A stretch of 64,000 nucleotides of DNA from Fagopyrum homotropicum (taxonomy: Eukaryota; Streptophyta; Magnoliopsida; Caryophyllales; Polygonaceae), in the NCBI GenBank assembly GCA_033239125.1, contig BSWB01000005.1, positions 15,987,447-16,051,446 on the forward strand, written 5' to 3'. Position numbers and translations under genes: made by a program. The notes under the pieces are model-generated. The model saw only the letters and a program-made list of their open reading frames with translations. It made no database searches and was not told the origin of the DNA. Shown here in pieces: positions 1-9,300 of this stretch. Position 1 is the first letter of the stretch; every line of letters starts with the position of its first letter.

Positions 1-22
1 GCTTTTGCAATTGAGGTTGGAG

Positions 23-130
23 ATGAGTAGCTCCAAGAAGAAAAAGAAAAGCAAATCGGCAAGATCGGTTAGAACTGAATCATCCGATGATGATGAGAGT
101 GATGATTCTATGCCGGCGCTAGAGGACATT
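23..130 (+). pseudogene. gag N-terminus of element X
   Basis: An ATG at 23 opens 36 codons rich in Ser, Lys and Asp (a KKKKK run, then DDD and acidic residues), ending at the insertion point of the solo LTR. After removal of that LTR and one ACATT copy, the frame continues at 1969 into recognisable gag. I infer this ATG is the gag start. The stretch is short, and the upstream leader cannot be seen. Confidence 0.6.
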
Positions 131-455
131 TGATAACACGATTTATGACGTTGGTTTAGGCACTCATTAGATAGTTTTTCCGCTCATTCATGCATGGTTT
201 AGCACTAGTTCATGACGTTTGCACTTAATTCATGTATTTTGTCGAGATAGACGTCTACATGGACTTTTGCATATTTTGTAGGTATTTTGGGAGCGTTAGG
301 AGCTTAATCGATACATTCGAGGATCGTTCCTCGAGATGACACACCTTCAGACTCATTGGGAAGCAAGCTAGGAGCTAAGGAGGACACATGGGACCTTGTT
401 GGTGCATGCCTTGCACCAAATTGTGGCTTGATGATCCATAAAAGTATGAATCACC

Positions 456-506
456 AAAACCACGGCCACTGGGACTTCCACGGGCGTGGAAATAGGCCGT
501 GGTTTT
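456..506. promoter_or_regulatory. Nested palindromic cassette upstream of TATA (solo LTR)
   Basis: Outer arms AAAACCACGGCC (456-467) and GGCCGTGGTTTT (495-506) are perfect inverted repeats. They enclose an inner palindrome, TTCCACGGGCGTGGAA (476-491). It lies about 87 bp upstream of the TATA box. Its function is unknown; a protein site or an RNA fold are both possible. Confidence 0.7.
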
Positions 507-569
507 CCCTATACAACTGTGATAGCTGTCCCAAGATCTTCATGACCGACTCTTGCAATTTGTGGAGAA

Positions 570-575
570 TATAAG
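570..575 (+). promoter_or_regulatory. TATA box of solo LTR
   Basis: TATAAG lies in the context GGAGAATATAAGGTGG, followed by GGTCCTGCAGG. The same TATA plus GGTCCTGCA block occurs in the LTRs of A and B. It is probably the LTR promoter. Confidence 0.6.
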
Positions 576-1065
576 GTGGTCCTGCAGGTTGTTGAGGATA
601 GACCCCTCACTCCATTCTCTTCCACACTCTCACAACACACATTTTTGGATTGGAGCTATACTTGGAGGAGAAGAAACTCTCTCATTTTGGAGAAGAAGAA
701 GAAGCACACTAGTTCATAGTTTCCATAGTCTTTTTGAGTGATTTTGAGTGAGTTTTGTGAAGACGTTTTGCAAGGATTTGTAAGAAACGATTGAACCTTC
801 TTGTGAAGGGTTGTAAGTCCTTCTTGATCTCATATTCAGCTTGTATTTCTTTGTTTCACTTGTTTCTTCTTTCTTTCATTTCATTTACTTGCTATGGAAG
901 CCATGAATGTATGCTTGTTGAGTTTGATTGTTGAGATGCATGTTGTTGGCTAAATAGATGCGATTCTAGGGTAAGGGAAAGATGGTTATGGCTTGGACTA
1001 TGATAGAATGGACGTAGATGTACCTTTGGATGAATTTTTTGCTCGAACCTAGCCTCTGTTGTAAA

Positions 1066-1120
1066 TTACGGCCTGTTCTAGTACATTCCACGGCCGTGGT
1101 TCTTGATGAACTACCCGTGA
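1066..1120. promoter_or_regulatory. Second palindromic cassette (solo LTR)
   Basis: TTCCACGGCCGTGG lies at 1086-1099, with flanking half-sites TTACGGCC upstream and ACCCGTGATT downstream. It is about 520 bp downstream of the TATA box, matching the spacing in the other LTRs. Confidence 0.6.
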
Positions 1121-1244
1121 TTTTGACTGACTTGCTTGTTTTGATGAATCTAAGTGCTAGGATGTTAGATTGTTGAAATCCTAGTGTTTGTTGAGCTAAA
1201 TCTATCCTAGGGTGACCTAGTGTTAGCAACTAAGAGTTAGAAGA

Positions 1245-1510
1245 GACTTACCCGGTGATTCTTGCTCTTAGATACCGAAGATGACGAATTCTAGGTAGTA
1301 GTGAGCCTCACAAGCTGCTATTGGACTGAATGTGCTAGGATAAGTGTTTAGGACTTGCCTTCTCGAGACTTGCCCGGTAAGGAGAGGTTAGATCCCTAGA
1401 TAACCATCTGGTTTGTGTAGATATCCCTACCTTATGCTCCTAGAGACTTACCCGGTGATAGGATCTTAGGAGCGGGATTAGTGGATCATGAGACCTACCC
1501 GGTAATTGAC
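1245..1510 (+). repeat. Four dispersed ACCCGGTRA repeats in the LTR
   Basis: Four copies of GAGACTTACCCGGTRA (one reads TTGCCCGG, one CCTACCCGG) occur at about 1243, 1366, 1443 and 1490. Equivalent arrays are in all A and B LTRs but not in the X LTR. Their role is unknown. Confidence 0.65.
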
Positions 1511-1968
1511 CCCACTTGAGAAACATTCCTTCCCAACTTACTATAGTTTATCCAAGGTTGATTAGAAGCTTGAGTCTAATGCCCTAATCGGAATTTCCAA
1601 CCCCTAGAATCCGCTTTTCTCTCTTTGATCACATATTTCATGTTTGCTTGTTTATTTGTGTTTTAGCTTGATTCCTTAGTTTGTTTTGCCATATTATATC
1701 ATTGTGATCCTTGATTGATCACCACACAAAACCAACCCAAAAACATTGAGATTTTCATTTATTTGTTTCTTTCATCTTTTCTTAGCCTAGATCAACACTA
1801 TCCTTAGTCACTATTTGACTCGATTTCACCTCAATCTTTGTGTTCGACCTCGGAATACTATCCTTACTACAAAACGTCCCATACACTGTGGGTTCGCTAG
1901 GAGTTAGGAAAATATAACGAGTATAAATTTAAGACTTTTGCGTGTCACGTTCTTAGCGTAACAACATT

Positions 1969-3198
1969 GATCCAACGATCAATTCATTCCGGAACGATCC
2001 AAGGCCAGCCGCCAACCTTCGTATCCCAGCTAGGGGTGCGAGAGCCGCTCGTGTAGATGAAGAGCCGCAAACGCTTGGCCAAAGGATGAATCCAACTCAA
2101 CAACCACACCGCCGAGGCATGAACTTTGAAGTTGAAGATATCCAGGGATTCAGCTTTAATCCGCAAGTAATCACCATGGTTCGCCAAAATCAATTTGGGG
2201 GAACAAGTGTTGAATCTCCACATCAACACTTGCAGAATTATGAGATTCTCATGGAGACAATGAAACCGAAGAAGACCACCACCAACAACTACAAGATTAA
2301 GCCGTTCTTCTTCTCTTTGAAGGGCAAGACTGTAGCATGGTATCAAGCTCTCCCAAATGGAAGGCTTAATACGTGGGAGGATCTATCTTCGGAGTTTCTA
2401 ACTAAATTCTTTCCGCCATCCAAAACTGCGGAATTGAGAGGTAAGATTAATGCATTTCTTATGAAGCCTCACGAAAGTTTGTTTCAATCTTGGGAAAGGT
2501 TTCAGGAATTGCTATTGGATTGCCCACACCATGGCATTTCAAGACTCGGATTGTTAGAGATATACTATGAGGGGCTGAATATGGAAACACAATTCAAGCT
2601 CCAATCCCTTTCATGTGGCACATTCATGGACATTAGGGAAGATGACGCTTGAGACTTCATTGAGAAGCAAGCCCAAGTCATAGAGAAGTACTCCCACCGG
2701 AAGGTGGAATCAAACCGAGGGGATTCTGGAGCAAAGCTAACACAAGCTGTGCAAACTCAAATCTTCTCCCTCAACACCGAAATCAAGGAATTGAAAGAGG
2801 TGATTACAAACGGCTTTCAAAAGCCAAAGGATCAAGGCATTGGTTACCTAGGAAACAACAACTATCAAGGAAATGAAGGAACCAACCGGAACAACAACCG
2901 GAACAACAACAACCGGAATAATTGGAACAATAATAACCGGAACAATAATTGGAACAACAACAACAACAACAGGAATTCAAACGGCAATTGGCGTTCCAAC
3001 CAACAACAAAACTCAAGTAATTCTTATTCCAATTCAGGAAACTCACTAACACCACCTTCTTCTTCCATTCCTTTGAAAAGCCGAGGGCAAGGATCTAATA
3101 ACACAAGCAGTTCGGGAAAGGAAAAGCCCGATCCCATGTTGGAAACAATCTTGGGAAAGCTTCAAGGATTGGAGAATCACATCACGAAGGTTGATGAT
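1969..3198 (+). pseudogene. gag of element X, central and C-terminal part
   Basis: The frame continues from 23-130. The capsid-like core matches the gag of A and B: FNPQVITMVRQNQFGG, then LAWY-like VAWYQALP, TEFLTKFFPPSKT-like SEFLTKFFPPSKTAELRG, and LLLDCPHHGI. A TGA at 2650-2652 replaces the Trp codon present in B (DDAWEF), a point nonsense. After it the same frame runs on with an Asn-rich low-complexity segment (NNNRNN repeats, about 2860-2990) and ends at 3198, where B is inserted. Gag forms the particle shell. This copy cannot be made in full. Confidence 0.85.
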
Positions 3199-3526
3199 TG
3201 ATGACAAGATTTATGACTTAGGATTAGGTAGTCATTTAGATATATTTCTCATTCATTCGTGCATGTTTTGGCATTGATTCATGACGTCTTCGCTCAATTC
3301 ACGCACATTTCTAGAAAAGACGTCTACACTACCTTTTATCGGTTTTGTAGGTAATTCGGGGATCTATTGGACGTTAATCGATACATTTGAGGGCCAAGCC
3401 TCATGATAGTACACATCCAAAGCCTTGGAGGAGCATAATTGGATCAACAAAGGACACAAAGACCACCATTGGTGCAAGCAATGGAGCAACTCATGGCTAG
3501 ACGATCATAGCATGCTTCTGTTGAAG

Positions 3527-3580
3527 AAAATCGACCTACACCCAGGAAAATCGGCCGATTTATTGCTCTGGGTCGATTTT
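3527..3580. promoter_or_regulatory. Nested palindromic cassette upstream of TATA (B 5' LTR)
   Basis: Outer arms are AAAATCGACC and GGTCGATTTT. Middle arms CCCAG and CTGGG lie inside them, and the inner palindrome is AAATCGGCCGATTT (3548-3561). The architecture matches the A-type cassette but the half-sites differ. It sits about 93 bp upstream of the TATA box. Confidence 0.7.
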
Positions 3581-3647
3581 TAGGCCTTTGACAGCTTAAA
3601 GCCACGTGTCCCACGATCTCTTGTCCGTCCTTGCTCTTGGTGGAGAA

Positions 3648-3653
3648 TATAAG
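3648..3653 (+). promoter_or_regulatory. TATA box of B 5' LTR
   Basis: TATAAG in GGAGAATATAAGTGG is followed by GGTCCTGCAGG, as in the related LTRs. It is the likely promoter for the B genomic RNA. The identical box in the 3' LTR is at 13210-13215. Confidence 0.6.
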
Positions 3654-4120
3654 TGGTCCTGCAGGTGGTTGCTGAGCATCTCTCCTCTCCCACACTCTCA
3701 TTGACAGCTCATTTGATTTTGGAGAAAGATTGGAGGAGAAGAAAAGCTCTCAAAGATTGAAGGAAGAAGAAGAACACCATTCTAAGAGTTTAGAGTGATT
3801 TAGAGTGATTTTGTAGTCTTGGATTGAAGAACTAATTGCAAGGATTGTTAAGAACGTTTTGAATCTTCATTCTAGAGTTTGTAAGTCTTGCTACAACTAG
3901 TCTTTGGCTGAGATTTATTGATTTTGCTTACTCATCTTTCATTACTCATCTATGAACACCATGTATGCTTGTTTGATGATTTCGGATCTTAATATGCATA
4001 TTATTGGCTAATTTCTTGTGATTTTAGAGTGATGGATTGATGGTTATGGCTAGGGTGATGATAGGATGGGCTTATATGTCAGTTTAGGATGATTTATATG
4101 CACGAAACTCACAACAGAAG

Positions 4121-4180
4121 GAAAAATTGACCTGTTCATCAGATAAATCGGCCGATTTATCTGTAGAACAGCCCGATTTG
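4121..4180. promoter_or_regulatory. Second palindromic cassette (B 5' LTR)
   Basis: The core palindrome AAATCGGCCGATTT is extended by AGAT/ATCT (4141-4162). Half-sites AAAAATTGACC upstream and GCCCGATTT downstream flank it. It lies about 500 bp past the TATA box. Confidence 0.65.
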
Positions 4181-5027
4181 TTCTTTTGTTGCTCTTTAAA
4201 TGATAAATCTGCATGCTAGGGTGATTGGTTATTTAAATCCTAGTCTTTATTAAGCCTAATTTAGCTTAGGATCACCTAATGCTATCAACCTAAGTGAAGG
4301 AAGAGATCTACCCGATGATTCCCTATCTTAGATACCTTAGAAGATGAATTCTAGGTAGTAGTGAGCCTAATAAGCCGCTATTGGATTGGGTGTGCTAGGA
4401 TTATTGCTTGAGATTTCCCTATTCCGAGACTTACCCGGTAAGGAGAGGGTTACCCTTAAGTAGCATCTAGTTTGTGCGAAATTCCTTACTCTAACCCCTT
4501 GAGACCTACCCGGTAATAGGAGTTTGATGCGGGATTAGTGAAGTGAGAGACTTACCCGGTAATCGCTTCCATTAGTGAACATTCTTTCCCAACACCACAG
4601 CTTGTCCTTAAAATCCTTAGAACCTTGAGTCCAATGCCATAACCGGAAATCTTGACCTCTAGAATCTACTTTTCTCTCTTGATCATACACTTGTGCTTTG
4701 TGTTACTTACTCGTTTGCTAGCTTAATTTGTTAGTTGTTTTATTACTTTGCTTGACTTGTGATCTTTGTTTGATCACCACAAAAACCAACAAAAACATTG
4801 CGTTTTCCATTTTCTTTGTTCCTCATCTTATCTTAGTCTAGATTCACACTATCTTTGATCATTGCTTGACTCGATCTCACCTTAGTCTTTGTGTTCGACC
4901 TCGGAATACTTACCTTTCTACAAACGTCCCGTACACTGCGGGTTCGCTAGGAGTTAGGATAAATATAACGAGTATAAATTTAAAACTTATTGCGTGCACA
5001 TCACACGATTCTAGCGTAACAAGTTTT

Positions 5028-5045
5028 TGGCGCCGTTGCCGGGGA
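5028..5045 (+). other. Primer binding site, tRNA-Asp type (B)
   Basis: TGGCGCCGTTGCCGGGGA starts six bases after the LTR end. It is the complement of the 3' end of plant tRNA-Asp(GTC) including CCA. Athila elements are known to use tRNA-Asp. Confidence 0.9.
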
Positions 5046-5162
5046 CTAGGTCTAGATTGAGTCATTTCGTGATTGTTTATAGTGTAGATCTTTCTTGTTG
5101 CTTTTGATCTCTCTTTGGTGTGTGTCTTTGCTTTTCAGGACATCATCTCTCTCTTTAGGTGT

Positions 5163-6395
5163 ATGCGAAGATCTCGTGGCAAGGATTTAGCTCCATTCGA
5201 TCCCGAACCGGAGAAAACCCTTCGATCTAGATCCAAGAACATCCGAAAAGAGAAAGAGATGGCCGGAAGAAACCTCCAAGCTGAGTTGGATGAAGCCTTA
5301 GAGCAAATAAGGCTAAGAGATGAGCTCTTGGAGGAAGAAAGGAGACTTGCCAATGAGAGGCAAGAGGAGACTAGAAGGGAGATTGAGGAGATTAGGCAAG
5401 CCCTTGTTCAAGGAGAGCTTAATCGCCGACAACCTCCACCTCCTCCACCACCGGTGGTACAACCGCAGCCGGAGGTTAATGTTAGGGTTGTGCCCATTGC
5501 CATTGAAGATCCACAAACCCTAGGGAGACGTATGGATCCGGCACAAAGAGCACACCGTCCGGGTGTGAACTTAGGAGATCCCGCAGCCCACAACTACGAG
5601 CTCCGCCCTCAAGTTCTACAAATGATCCGGCATAATCAATTTGGAGGGATGGAAGGAGAGTCTCCTCACCAACATTTGATGAACTACGAGATTTTGATGG
5701 AGACTCTTAGACCGCCAAGATTGGAGAGCAACAACCATAAGCTTAGGGCTTTCTCCTTCTCTCTTAAGGACAAAGCCTTGGCTTGGTATCAATCTATTCC
5801 ACAAGGGCGAGTTGGTACTTGGGAGGAGATGACAACCGAGTTTTTGACTAAGTTCTTCCCACCTTCCAAGACTACCGAATTAAGAGGGAAGATCAATGCC
5901 TTCGTGATGAAGGATAGAGAGAGTTTGTTCAAGTCTTGGGAGAGATTCAAAGACCTTCTCCTAGATTGTCCACACCATGGCATACCGAATATTGAGCTAT
6001 TGGAGATCTACTTCAAGGGACTTGATGAAGATAGCCAATTCAAGCTTCAATCCCTTTCCGGTGGGACTTTCATGGAGAAGCATGTGGATGATGCTTGGGA
6101 GTTTGTGGAGAAGCAAGCTCTAGTGATTGAGAAGTACTCCCATAGGAAGAGTGAAGGGAGAAAGGCGGGAGCATATGAGGTGAGTGAGGTCACCATGAGC
6201 AACTTCAAGCTCGACGCCATCAACAACGAGCTAAAGTCCTTGAGGGAGTTGTGTGCTACAACTTTGAAGAGTCAAGCAACCCCTCAAGTGCTTCCACAAG
6301 CTAACTTATCTTCCAAGGAGGAGGATGTAAACTATATGGGAAGGGGCAATTACAACAATTATCAAGGCCCAAGGAACTTCAACAACAACCGGTAA
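5163..6395 (+). CDS. Gag of element B (N-terminal part of the gag-pol frame)
   Basis: The first ATG in frame is at 5163 (MRRSRGKDLAPF). Residues about 35-85 are a Glu/Arg-rich coiled-coil-like segment, followed by a PPPPPPP run. The capsid-like core (QFGGMEGESPHQHL to LLLDCPHHGIP) follows, then an Asn/Gly-rich tail. A TAA at 6393-6395 ends it; element A has CAA there, so this is a C-to-T nonsense change. The frame stays open after it into pol. I see no CCHC zinc knuckle. Gag packages element RNA in cytoplasmic particles. Confidence 0.88.
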   Translation: MRRSRGKDLAPFDPEPEKTLRSRSKNIRKEKEMAGRNLQAELDEALEQIRLRDELLEEERRLANERQEETRREIEEIRQALVQGELNRRQPPPPPPPVVQPQPEVNVRVVPIAIEDPQTLGRRMDPAQRAHRPGVNLGDPAAHNYELRPQVLQMIRHNQFGGMEGESPHQHLMNYEILMETLRPPRLESNNHKLRAFSFSLKDKALAWYQSIPQGRVGTWEEMTTEFLTKFFPPSKTTELRGKINAFVMKDRESLFKSWERFKDLLLDCPHHGIPNIELLEIYFKGLDEDSQFKLQSLSGGTFMEKHVDDAWEFVEKQALVIEKYSHRKSEGRKAGAYEVSEVTMSNFKLDAINNELKSLRELCATTLKSQATPQVLPQANLSSKEEDVNYMGRGNYNNYQGPRNFNNNR

Positions 6396-9300
6396 TTCAA
6401 CAATTACCGGCCCAACCATAACCATCCCGGGTTTTCTTACTCTAACCCGGATGGAGCCTTGAACCCTCCCGCTTCTACAAGCACAACTCCACCACCAAGA
6501 GCTTCACAAGAACCTCCACCCGGATTCACTCAACCTCCAAAGGATAGAACCGAAATGATGTTTGAGCAATTTCTTGGAAGGTTGAGCGGTCTTGAGAGCA
6601 CGGTGACTTCTATCTCAAAGGCTCAAAAGGTGTTGGAAGCACAAGTATTCCAAAAGGCGGGTGAAGCACATAGAGATCCGGGAAAGCTTCCCGGAAGAAC
6701 CGAAGAAAACCCAAGAGGCCAAGTGTTGGCTATTACAACAAGAAGTGGGTTAAGCATGAAGGATCCTTTGCCCAAGGAGAATGCTAAAGGGAAGCAAGTG
6801 GTGAATGAAGAAGAAACTTTGCAAGGAGATGGAGGCAAGAGCAAGGATGTAGAGCCAACCTATGTGGCACCGCCTCCATACAAGCCACCACTACCGTTCC
6901 CTCAATCACGAGCAAGAGCTCGCTTGGATAATCACTTTGGTAAGTTCCTTGAACTAATGTCTAAATTGCATATTAACATTCCGTTCATGGATGCTATTTT
7001 AGGGATGCCGGCATATGGCAAATTCTTGAAGGAAATACTCTACAACAAAAGGAAGTTGGAGGAGTATGGTGAGATAAGGATGACTAAGAGATCCTCGGAG
7101 TTGATTCAAACGATGAAAGAGGAGATGCCTCCCAAGCTAAGGGATCCGGGATCCTTTTGTGTGCCAATCGGAGTAGGAGAAGTGAAGTATGATGCCCTAT
7201 GTGATCTTGGGGCAAGTGTAAGCATCATCCCGCTTGCACTTTGCAACAAGGTCGGGCTAGGAGAGCCAAAGCCGGTCAAGATGACCCTTTACATGGCGGA
7301 CCGCTCAATCACTCATCCGGTTGGGATCTTGGAAGACATCCCGGTGCAATTAGGGAAGTTCTATGTGCCCATAGACTTCGTTGTTTTGGATATCCCGGCG
7401 GACTATCCGGTTCCTATCATCTTGGGGAGACCTTTCCTAGCTACTTCCGGATGTCTAGTGGATTGCAAGAATGGGACTCTCTCCTTCAACATTGGAGAAG
7501 AGAACATCAAGTTCAAGCTATCAACAATGATGAAAGGGCCAACCTTTGATGAGGATATATTCAACATAGTTGAAGAAGAGGAGTCTAGAGAGGTTGTGAG
7601 CTCAATCTTGCTTGAGGATCCGCTTGAGAGAGTTCTTAGCTCAAGCTTGATGGAAGAAGGAATTGAGGAGAGTAGCAATGAAGTAATCAAGGCCTTGAAT
7701 GCATTGGACGAGCTACCAAGTGTTGGGTTTGAAGTGCTAGAAGAAGAGAAAAACCGCCAGAAAAATCGGACTGAAGGGCAAAAATCGGCCGATTTTTGTA
7801 CTTATGCTGAAATTTCAGCTAGTTTTGCCAAAACAGAAACTCAGATCGACCCCCCTTCAGAAAAATCGACCGATTTTTCTTCCTGGGTCGATTTTCCTGA
7901 GTCTTTTCAGCATCAACCACTTGAGTGTGAGCAATCATCAAGGGACTTCAAGGAGGCTTCCATGGCTTTGCAATCATCTCAACCTACATTGTATGGATCG
8001 TCTCCAACCGAAAAAGGTCCTCCTCAACTTGATCTTAAACCTCTTCCTTCTCATTTAAAGTATGCTTTCCTTGGTTCAAATTCTACTTATCCGGTGATTG
8101 TGAATGCATCTTTGAATGATGATGAGCTTAATAGATTGTTGAATGAATTGAAACTGCATAGAAAGGCAATAGGATACACCATTGATGATCTTGTTGGCAT
8201 CAAGCCCTCTTTGTGCATGCATAGGATAATGATGGAAGATAATCATAAACCCTCTATTGAACATCAAAGAAGATTGAATCCCATAATGAAAAAGGTAGTC
8301 AAAAAGGAAATCATTAAGTTGCTAGATGCGGGAATTATCTACCCTATCTCGGATAGTAAGTGGGTTAGTCCCGTTCATGTAGTACCTAAGAAGGGTGGGA
8401 TGACCGTAGTAACCAATGAGAATAATGAACTAATCCCCACTAGAACGGTTACGGGATGGAGGATGTGTATTGATTATAGGAAGTTGAACATGGCCTCTAG
8501 GAAAGATCACTTCCCTCTCCCCTTCATTGACCAAATGCTAGAGAGATTAGCTCAACACTCTCATTTCTGCTACCTAGATGGCTATAGTGGATTCTTCCAA
8601 ATCCCTATCCACCCCGATGACCAAGAGAAAACCACCTTTACATGGCCATGGGGTACTTTTGCATATAGGAGAATGCCATTTGGGTTGTGTAATGCACCCG
8701 CCACCTTCCAAAGGTGTATGATGGCTATCTTTTCGGAATACATTGAAGATATCATGGAAGTGTTCATGGATGATTTCTCTGTTTATGGTTCTTCCTTTGA
8801 TAATTGTTTGGCTAACTTGTCATTAGTACTTCAAAGATGTGAGGAGACAAATCTTGTCTTAAATTGGGAAAAATGCCACTTCATGGTAAGTGAAGGTATT
8901 GTGTTAGGACACTTGGTGTCTAACCGTGGCATTGAGGTTGATAGAGCCAAGATTGAAACGATAGAGAAGTTGCCACCACCTACTTCGGTGAAAGGGGTAA
9001 GGAGTTTTTTAGGGCATGCCGGTTTTTACCGGAGGTTCATTCAAGATTTCTCTAAAATTTCTAAGCCTCTCACTAACCTACTAATGAAGGATGTTGAATT
9101 TGTCTTCTCCAAAGATTGCCTTGAAGCTTTTTGTAGGTTGAAGAACGCTTTGATCTCCGCACCTATAATGCAACCTCCGGATTGGAGTTTACCGTTTGAG
9201 ATCATGTGTGATGCAAGCGATGTAGCCGTTGGGGCTATTTTGGGGCAAAGGAAAGATGGGAAAACTCATGCTATTTATTATGCTAGCAAGACGCTAGATG

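Larger units (their letters stand above)
131..1963 (+). mobile_element. Solo LTR of the A-like Athila family in X gag
   Basis: The sequence begins TGATAACACG and ends GCGTAACA, the same termini as element A's LTRs, and is 1,833 bp long. Both sides are flanked by ACATT (126-130 and 1964-1968), a perfect 5-bp target duplication. There is no primer binding site or internal domain, so this is a solo LTR left by LTR-LTR recombination. It holds a TATA box at 570, two palindromic cassettes and four ACCCGGTRA repeats. It interrupts X gag between two in-frame codons. Confidence 0.93.
3199..5021 (+). repeat. 5' LTR of element B
   Basis: The LTR begins TGATGACAAG and ends GCGTAACA just before the primer binding site. 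It contains a TATA box, palindromic cassettes of the ATCGGCCGAT type, and four ACCCGRTRA repeats between about 4305 and 4565. The 3' LTR has the same length. Confidence 0.95.

Noticed and set aside
6393..6395. Stop codon between gag and pol of B as a read-through signal
   Set aside because: Element A has CAA at the same codon with one continuous frame, so a C-to-T mutation is simpler.
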